Source: DATHSN01 sp035464115 (lineage in GTDB: Bacteria; Actinomycetota; Acidimicrobiia; Acidimicrobiales; SKKL01). From it: DNA of 30,894 nt. The translations under genes and the position numbers were made by a program. The stretch covers positions 1 to 30,894 of the forward strand of contig DATHSN010000033.1 of NCBI GenBank assembly GCA_035464115.1, read 5' to 3'. Of this stretch, positions 26,079-30,894 are shown piece by piece; position 1 is the first letter of the stretch, and each line of letters opens with the position of its first letter. The notes beneath the pieces are model-generated. The model was not told the DNA's origin and ran no database searches. It worked only from the letters and a program-made list of their open reading frames with translations.

Positions 26079-26084
26079 ACGCTA
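26079..26084 (-). promoter_or_regulatory. Candidate leaderless -10 box of the DUF3499 gene
   Basis: TAGCGT on the minus strand stands 6 nt before the ATG. Its first three bases are the TAG stop of the nucleoside hydrolase gene. A GGGGG directly before the ATG is too close to be a normal SD. Read-through from the upstream operon is an alternative. Confidence 0.4.
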
Positions 26085-27071
26085 CCGCTGAGGGGGCGGG
26101 CTCCCGGGGATGGGCGGGGCGACGAGGCGGGTCCGCACCAGGTCGAGGACGCGGGGCGCGTCGACGCCGAGCGCGACCTGCACGGTGGGGCGGGCGTCCC
26201 AGTCGGCGGCGTCGGCGCCGCGCCGGCTCGGCACGACGGTCTGGCCGGCGGCGAAGCCGTCGGTGACGACCCGGACGGGGCGGGGCTCGACGGCGAACGC
26301 GCCGGGGTCGAGGAGCCAGGCGATGGTGGCCACGTCGTGGCAGTGGATGCCGGCGAGGCCGTCGGCGCGCGCGTGGTAGCGCTCGTAGCAGGGTGCGGTG
26401 AGGGCGGTGAGCCGGGCGCCGGGGGCGGGCTCGTCGTCGAGGCTGCGGAGCCACGCGGTGTCGGCGAACAGCTGCTCGGTGACGTCGAGTCCGACGAGGG
26501 TGAGGGGCCAGCCGGCGGCGAGGACGAGCTCGGCCGCCTCGGGATCGTTCCAGATGTTGGCCTCGGCGGTCGGGGTGACGTTGCCCGAGACGAACGCGGC
26601 CCCGCCCATCACCACCACCTCGGCCACCGCGTCGACGATGCCCGGTTCGAGGTGCAGGGCGAGGGCGAGGTTCGTGAGCGGGCCGAGGGCGACGAGGGTG
26701 ACCTCGCCGGGGCGGTCGAGCACCGTGCGCACGATCCACTCGGCGGCCTGGCGGCCGGCGAGCGGGGGGCGGCTGGGCGGGGGGAACCCGGCGTCGCCCA
26801 GGCCGTCGGCGCCGTGGACGATCGTGGCCGGGCCGTGGAAGGGGCGGACGAGGGGCCGGGCCGCGCCCCGCACGACCGGTCGATCGGGCTGCCCGAGCTG
26901 GTCGAGGACCCGTTGGGCGTTGGCGGTGGTGACCTCGACGTCGTGGTTGCCGAACACCGAGGTGAGGCCGACCACGTCGAGCTCGGGGGAGGCGAGCGCC
27001 ACCGCGATGGCGGTGGCGTCGTCGATGCCGGGGTCGGTGTCGATGACGATGCGACGAGCGCCGTCGGTCAT
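26082..27071 (-). CDS. Nucleoside hydrolase (inosine-uridine preferring type)
   Basis: 329-residue nucleoside N-ribohydrolase, cleaving ribonucleosides to base and ribose in the cytoplasm. The Ca2+-binding signature DTDPGIDDA lies at 11-19. VALGPLTNLALAL, VVMGGA, the ANIWNDPEAA stretch and CHDVATIAWLLDP (metal-binding Asp near the C-terminus) are all present in family order. Length agrees with the family (about 310-330). Purine versus pyrimidine preference cannot be read. The ATG at 27069-27071 overlaps the stop of the 83-residue gene (ATGA). The frame is open far upstream, but that region belongs to other genes. It is the third gene of the GH3 operon, suggesting salvage of glycosides and nucleosides together. 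Confidence 0.92.
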   Translation of the reverse strand: MTDGARRIVIDTDPGIDDATAIAVALASPELDVVGLTSVFGNHDVEVTTANAQRVLDQLGQPDRPVVRGAARPLVRPFHGPATIVHGADGLGDAGFPPPSRPPLAGRQAAEWIVRTVLDRPGEVTLVALGPLTNLALALHLEPGIVDAVAEVVVMGGAAFVSGNVTPTAEANIWNDPEAAELVLAAGWPLTLVGLDVTEQLFADTAWLRSLDDEPAPGARLTALTAPCYERYHARADGLAGIHCHDVATIAWLLDPGAFAVEPRPVRVVTDGFAAGQTVVPSRRGADAADWDARPTVQVALGVDAPRVLDLVRTRLVAPPIPGSPPPQR

Positions 27072-27319
27072 GCGTCGCCGCCGACCTCGGGCGGGATGAC
27101 GATCGGCGACGGGGTCTGGAGCCCGACCAGGTCGAACGGGCCGGTGGTGAACGCCCGGGCGTTCTTCTTGTCGAGCACGTTGATGCTGCCGTCGGGGAGG
27201 GTGACGACGTCGGCGACCACGAACCAGCCGTCGGGGCGCGAGGCGTCCTTGGCGACGACGTCGCCGCGCCGCACGTCGCGGGCCCGGATGCGCACCACCT
27301 CGACCTGCCAGCGGTTCAT
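27068..27319 (-). CDS. Small conserved-looking protein of unknown function
   Basis: 83-residue soluble protein, not recognised. It reads as a small beta-rich fold: RARDVRRGDVVAKDA (12-26), then GWFVVADVVTLPDGSINVLDKKNARAFTTGPFDLVGLQ. The RxGDVV plus D-G-turn pattern resembles SH3-like barrels. There is no signal peptide, membrane helix or cysteine. It is held between the GH3 gene and the nucleoside hydrolase gene by ATGA overlaps on both sides. It is therefore a genuine translated gene, made in step with them. A role as accessory or regulatory subunit is possible but unsupported. Confidence 0.75.
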   Translation of the reverse strand: MNRWQVEVVRIRARDVRRGDVVAKDASRPDGWFVVADVVTLPDGSINVLDKKNARAFTTGPFDLVGLQTPSPIVIPPEVGGDA

Positions 27320-29772
27320 CGCTCGACCACCACCGTCGCGCCGAGGTCGCGTGACGAGCGCCCGACGGCGATCTCGTAGCGGCCGGGGTCGACCACCCAG
27401 TCGTGGCGCTCGGTGTCCCAGCGGGCGAACGCCCGGGCGCCGAGCGGGAGCACGATGTCGGCGGACTCGCCGGGGTCGAGCTCGACGCGGCGGAACGCCC
27501 GCAGCTCGCGGGGTGGGCGGACGACCGGTGGGTCGAGCGCACCGACGTAGACCTGCACGACGGTGGCGCCCGGCCGGTCGCCGGTGTTGGTGGCGGTGAC
27601 GTGCACGGCGACGTCGTCGCCGTCCGACTCGACCCGGGCCGGGCCCACCTCGATGGTCGTGTAGCCGAGGCCGAACCCGAACTCGAAGCGGGGGGTGGTG
27701 CCGGCCGCGTCAGCCCCCCGGTAGCCCATGAGGACGCCCTCGCCGTAGCGGACGTGGCCGTCGGTGCCGGGGTACCAGGCGTGCGAGGGGGCGTCGTCGA
27801 CCCGTCGCCACCACGTCGACGTGAGCCGACCGCCGGGCTCCTCGTCGCCGGCGAGCACCGCCGCGAGCGCGTGGCCCATCTCCTGACCGCCGTACCAGGC
27901 CTGCAGCACCGCGGGGACCTCGTCGATCCAGTCGAGGGCGACCGGGCTCCCCGAGTTGAGCACGACGACCGTGCGGGGGTTGGCGGCGGCGACGCGGCGG
28001 ACGAGCTCGGCCTGACGGCCGGGGAGCTCGAGGTCGGCGCGATCGTTCCCCTCGGTCTCCCACTCGCCGGTGAGGCCGACGACGACGACGGCGACGTCGG
28101 CCGCCGCGGCCGCGGCCTCGGCCCGCTCCATCAAGTCGTCGGGGACGGGGGGCAGGATCCCGAAGGTGATCCCGCCGAGCATGGGCACGTCGTCGCGGGC
28201 GTACTCGACCACCAGGTCGTGCTCGGTGCCGGCTTCCACGGTGACCTCGGCGCGGACCTCGGCCGAACCCCGTCCGAAGAACGTGTCGCCCGGCGGGCGC
28301 TCGTCCCACAGGTCGATCAGGAGCTCACCGTCGAGGCGCACGCGGCTGCGACCGGCGCTGGTCACCCCGATGGTGTGGGTGCCGGTCTCGGTGGGGGTCC
28401 AGGTGGCGCGCCACCGGCAGGCGAAGCGCTCGGGGTCGATGTCGGGGTGGAAGCGACCCATCCACATGGTGGTGACCCGCCGCACGGTGCGGGTGTGGAC
28501 GACCTCGCCGTCGGGGTCGAGGCCGTCGACGTAGTCGAGGGTGACGCCGTGGGCGCGGTCGGGGTCGGCCGCGGGGTCGGCGGGTCGGAACCACGCGGGG
28601 TCCGGAGCGGGGATCAGCTTGTGGTTGAGGCACCCGACCTCGTGGGTGATCTCACTGGCGGTGAAGCGGGCCCGCAGCCCCTCGAGCGGGCCGACCACCC
28701 GGTGGGGCTTCACACCCGAGCTGCCGCCGCCCTGGATCTGGGCGGTCTCCGCGTTGGGGCCGATGAGGGCGATGGTCGGGGTGGTCGCGGGGTCGAGGGG
28801 CAACAGCGCGCCCTCGTTGCGGAGCAGGACCGTGCCCCGGACCGCGGCGAGCCGGGCCAGCTCGCGGTCCTCGTCGCGCTCGGTGCTCGCCTCGGCCGGC
28901 TCGTCGTGGTCGGCCCCGTCGAGCAGGTCGGCACGGTCGAGCAGGCGGAGCACACGACGGGCGGCGGCGGCGACCGTCGCCTCGGACACCTCGCCGGCCC
29001 CGACCGCGGCGAGGAGCTGCGCGCCGAAGGTGCGGGCCGGGCCGGGCATCTCGAGGTCGAGCCCGGCGTTGGCGTTGGCGACGGTCTCGAGGGCGGCACC
29101 CCAGTCCGACACCACGACGCCGTCGAAGCCCCACTCACCGCGCAGGATCTCGGTGATCAGCTCGTGGTGGCTGCAGGCGTAGGTGCCGTTGATCCGGTTG
29201 TACGCGGCCATGATCGTCCAGGGCTCCGCCTCGGCGACGGCGCGCTCGAACGGGACCAGGTACAGCTCGCGCAAGGTGCGCTCGTCGACGTCGGACGAGA
29301 TGGTGTGGCGCTCGAACTCGCTGTCGTTGGCGACGAAGTGCTTGAGCGACGCCCCCACGCCCTCGGCCTGCAGGCCGGTGATGAACGCCACCGCGAGCTC
29401 GGCGGTGAGGTGGGGATCCTCGCTGTAGCACTCGAAGTTGCGGCCGGCGAGGGGGTGGCGGTGCAGGTTGACCGTGGGGCCGAGCAGGACGCGGGCGCCC
29501 TTGCTCATGGCCTCGTGGCCGAGGGCGGCGCCGACCTGGGCCAGCAGGTCGGGGTCCCACGAGCTGGCCAGCGCGGTGCCGACCGGGAAGCAGGTGGCGG
29601 TGGCGCCGCTGCGACCGTCGCCCCGCGCACCGTTCGGGCCGTCGGTCACCTTGAGGCGGGGGATGCCGGCCTGGGGCACCGGCGTGGTGTGCCAGGGGCC
29701 GGAGCCGGCGAGCAGCGCGACCTGGTCGGCGAGGCTGAGACGGGCGAGGACGGCGTCGAGATCGGCGTGCAC
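27316..29772 (-). CDS. Glycoside hydrolase family 3 beta-glycosidase with PA14 insert
   Basis: 818-residue GH3 enzyme, probably cytoplasmic because no signal peptide is present. The N-terminal TIM-barrel has KVTDGPNGAR (41-50), LKHFVAND (143-150) and nucleophile Asp223 in VVVSDWGA. A PA14-type domain (about 400-540, with WRATWTPTETGTHTIGVTSAGRSRV) is inserted before the second part of the alpha/beta sandwich. Glu574 in ETEGNDR is the candidate acid/base. A fibronectin III-like domain (about 700-800) ends the protein. PA14-bearing GH3 enzymes are usually beta-glucosidases or related exo-glycosidases; the substrate is not certain. The GTG start at 29770-29772 has AGGAAGG upstream. It is the first gene of the operon with the 83-residue protein and nucleoside hydrolase, and is divergent from the SDR gene. 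Confidence 0.93.
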   Translation of the reverse strand: MHADLDAVLARLSLADQVALLAGSGPWHTTPVPQAGIPRLKVTDGPNGARGDGRSGATATCFPVGTALASSWDPDLLAQVGAALGHEAMSKGARVLLGPTVNLHRHPLAGRNFECYSEDPHLTAELAVAFITGLQAEGVGASLKHFVANDSEFERHTISSDVDERTLRELYLVPFERAVAEAEPWTIMAAYNRINGTYACSHHELITEILRGEWGFDGVVVSDWGAALETVANANAGLDLEMPGPARTFGAQLLAAVGAGEVSEATVAAAARRVLRLLDRADLLDGADHDEPAEASTERDEDRELARLAAVRGTVLLRNEGALLPLDPATTPTIALIGPNAETAQIQGGGSSGVKPHRVVGPLEGLRARFTASEITHEVGCLNHKLIPAPDPAWFRPADPAADPDRAHGVTLDYVDGLDPDGEVVHTRTVRRVTTMWMGRFHPDIDPERFACRWRATWTPTETGTHTIGVTSAGRSRVRLDGELLIDLWDERPPGDTFFGRGSAEVRAEVTVEAGTEHDLVVEYARDDVPMLGGITFGILPPVPDDLMERAEAAAAAADVAVVVVGLTGEWETEGNDRADLELPGRQAELVRRVAAANPRTVVVLNSGSPVALDWIDEVPAVLQAWYGGQEMGHALAAVLAGDEEPGGRLTSTWWRRVDDAPSHAWYPGTDGHVRYGEGVLMGYRGADAAGTTPRFEFGFGLGYTTIEVGPARVESDGDDVAVHVTATNTGDRPGATVVQVYVGALDPPVVRPPRELRAFRRVELDPGESADIVLPLGARAFARWDTERHDWVVDPGRYEIAVGRSSRDLGATVVVER

Positions 29773-29793
29773 GGGCCCTTCCTAGCGCGCCCC

Positions 29794-29799
29794 TATCCT
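29794..29799 (+). promoter_or_regulatory. Candidate -10 box of the SDR gene
   Basis: TATCCT lies about 40 bp before the ATG at 29841 in the 68-bp divergent gap to the GH3 gene. The leader would include the GGGGGGAG SD. No clear -35 is seen. Confidence 0.35.
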
Positions 29800-29840
29800 G
29801 AGCGCCGTCCGAAGATGATGACGACCCGGGGGGAGTCGAG

Positions 29841-30770
29841 ATGGCAGAGCTGTGTGCTGGACGCGTGGCGATCGTGACGGGGGCCGGCCGCGGCATCGGG
29901 CGCGAGCACGCGCTGATGCTGGCCGAGAACGGCGCCAAGGTGGTCGTGAACGACCTGGGGGGCGAGGCCGACGGCACCGGGGGGTCGCTGACGCCCGCCC
30001 AGGAGGTGGTCGAGGAGATCCGGGGCTTCGGTGGGGAGGCGATCGCCAACGGCGACGACGTGAGCGACTGGGAGGGTGCCCAGCGGATGATCAACATGGC
30101 GGTGGAGACCTTCGGGGGCCTCGACGTCGTGGTGAACAACGCCGGCATCCTGCGTGACCGGATGCTCACCAACATGACCGAGGCGGAGTGGGACGCCGTC
30201 ATCCAGGTGCACCTGAAGGGCACGTTCGCCCCGTCGCGGTGGGCGGCGGCCTACTGGCGGGAGCGGGCCAAGGCCGGCGAGCCGGTCGACGCCCGGATCA
30301 TCAACACCACCTCGGTGTCGGGGATCTACGGCAACCCCGGCCAGACCAACTACGGGGCGGCGAAGATGGGCATCGCCGGGTTCACGATCATCGCCGCGCT
30401 CGAGCTGCACCGCTACGGGGTGACGGTGAACGCGGTCTCGCCCGGTGCGCTCACCCGCCTCACCGAGCCGCTGCGGGCCGAGGCTCCGACCGACGAGGAG
30501 CGTGAGGCGGCGTCACCGCGCTGGATCGCCCCGATCGTCACCTGGCTGGCGAGCGAGAGGTCGCGCAACGTGACCGGGCGGGTGTTCCAGGTGAACGGTC
30601 GCCAGCTGGCCATCGCCGAGTCGTGGCACAAGGGTCCGGCCGAGGCGAACGTCGACGACCCCGAGGCGATCGAGGCGGTGGTGGCCCGCCTGATGGCCGA
30701 GGCCCGCCCCAACGCCGACATGGCCGGCAACGACGCCGTCGGCCCCGGCCGTCCCGGTCCGACGATCTAG
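29841..30770 (+). CDS. Short-chain dehydrogenase/reductase (3-hydroxyacyl-CoA dehydrogenase-like)
   Basis: 309-residue SDR, NAD(P)-dependent. TGAGRGIG (13-20) binds the cofactor and NNAG lies at 99-102. The catalytic Ser is in NTTSVSG (156-161), and Tyr171/Lys175 in TNYGAAKMG complete the triad. The phrase VVVNDLGGEADG after the Rossmann strand is typical of the MFE-2/HSD17B4-like SDRs that act on hydroxyacyl-CoA or steroid substrates. A C-terminal extension of about 50 residues (from AIAESWHKG) goes beyond the basic SDR fold, as in these proteins. Asp39 after the second strand suggests preference for NAD+. The ATG at 29841 has GGGGGGAG upstream. No neighbouring acyl-CoA gene is in the window, so the substrate is open. 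Confidence 0.88.
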   Translation: MAELCAGRVAIVTGAGRGIGREHALMLAENGAKVVVNDLGGEADGTGGSLTPAQEVVEEIRGFGGEAIANGDDVSDWEGAQRMINMAVETFGGLDVVVNNAGILRDRMLTNMTEAEWDAVIQVHLKGTFAPSRWAAAYWRERAKAGEPVDARIINTTSVSGIYGNPGQTNYGAAKMGIAGFTIIAALELHRYGVTVNAVSPGALTRLTEPLRAEAPTDEEREAASPRWIAPIVTWLASERSRNVTGRVFQVNGRQLAIAESWHKGPAEANVDDPEAIEAVVARLMAEARPNADMAGNDAVGPGRPGPTI

Positions 30771-30894
30771 ATCGGCGCCGGTCACGCTCCGCGAGCCGGT
30801 CGTCATCGGCGCGCCCGTCGAGCCACAACCGAGGCCCCGCAGCCGAGCGACCTCGCCTCCTCCCCCACCCGCGCCACCACCCGTCAGCCTCGAT

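Noticed and set aside
30771..30894. Start of a further gene at the right edge
   Set aside because: The remaining 124 bases show no start with SD and no recognisable coding frame. Minus-strand frames there are shadows of the SDR gene.

Overview
The window is very GC-rich, with strong third-position GC preference, frequent GTG starts (one TTG), 4-bp stop/start overlaps (ATGA, GTGA, TTGA) and several genes whose -10 hexamer lies 6-7 nt before the start codon, as expected for leaderless transcripts. With a DUF3499 protein (an actinobacterial family), a Baeyer-Villiger monooxygenase and an acyl-CoA-type SDR, this points to a chromosomal segment of an actinobacterium. Acidimicrobiia (Ilumatobacter/Iamia-like) is my best guess, but that is not proven by the sequence. 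Coding is dense: no gene-free stretch exceeds 300 bases. The last 124 bases (30771-30894) hold no gene I can support. I see no tRNA, rRNA, CRISPR array, insertion sequence or replication origin.

Layout. 3-2500 (minus): a class III omega-aminotransferase translationally coupled to alanine dehydrogenase. 2664-4277 (plus): a YtcJ-like amidohydrolase. 4306-6099 (minus): a type I Baeyer-Villiger monooxygenase. 6329-7536 (plus): two overlapping genes for paralogous exported proteins, the first with a MopE-type metal-binding tail. 7606-8225 (plus): a VapBC-type toxin-antitoxin pair. 8273-12496 (minus): a complete polyamine-type ABC transporter in the order potA-potD-potB-potC. 12702-14129 (plus): gamma-aminobutyraldehyde dehydrogenase, divergent from potA. 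14179-14876 (minus): a second, unrelated VapBC pair. 14890-17029 (minus): two bacterial PH-domain membrane proteins (YdbS/YdbT-like). 17132-18439 (minus): a PuuB-like FAD amine oxidoreductase. 18584-21387 (plus): a second class III aminotransferase overlapping a CoA-acylating (methyl)malonate-semialdehyde dehydrogenase. 21323-22752 (minus): an HTTM membrane protein and a small membrane-anchored partner. 22766-24513 (plus, divergent): a predicted alpha/alpha-toroid protein and a MarC-like membrane protein. 24562-26072 (minus): DUF3499 and a class C beta-lactamase-fold hydrolase. 26082-29772 (minus): GH3 glycosidase, an 83-residue unknown and a nucleoside hydrolase, chained by ATGA overlaps. 29841-30770 (plus): an SDR oxidoreductase.

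How it works together. The coherent theme is uptake and catabolism of polyamines and omega-amino acids. PotABCD would import putrescine or spermidine. The first aminotransferase and/or the PuuB-like oxidase would remove amino groups. PatD would oxidise 4-aminobutanal to GABA. The second aminotransferase plus MmsA would convert beta-alanine or 3-aminoisobutyrate through the semialdehyde to acetyl-/propionyl-CoA. Alanine dehydrogenase would regenerate pyruvate from the alanine that pyruvate-dependent transaminases produce. The three promoter regions of this theme share a related sequence next to a possible -35 element, suggesting a common, unidentified regulator.

The least explained parts are the HTTM/small-partner pair divergent from the toroid/MarC-like pair (21323-24513), the paralogous exported protein pair (6329-7536), and the fact that two different toxin-antitoxin pairs and two GC-rich hairpins bracket the transporter-dehydrogenase block (8273-14129).
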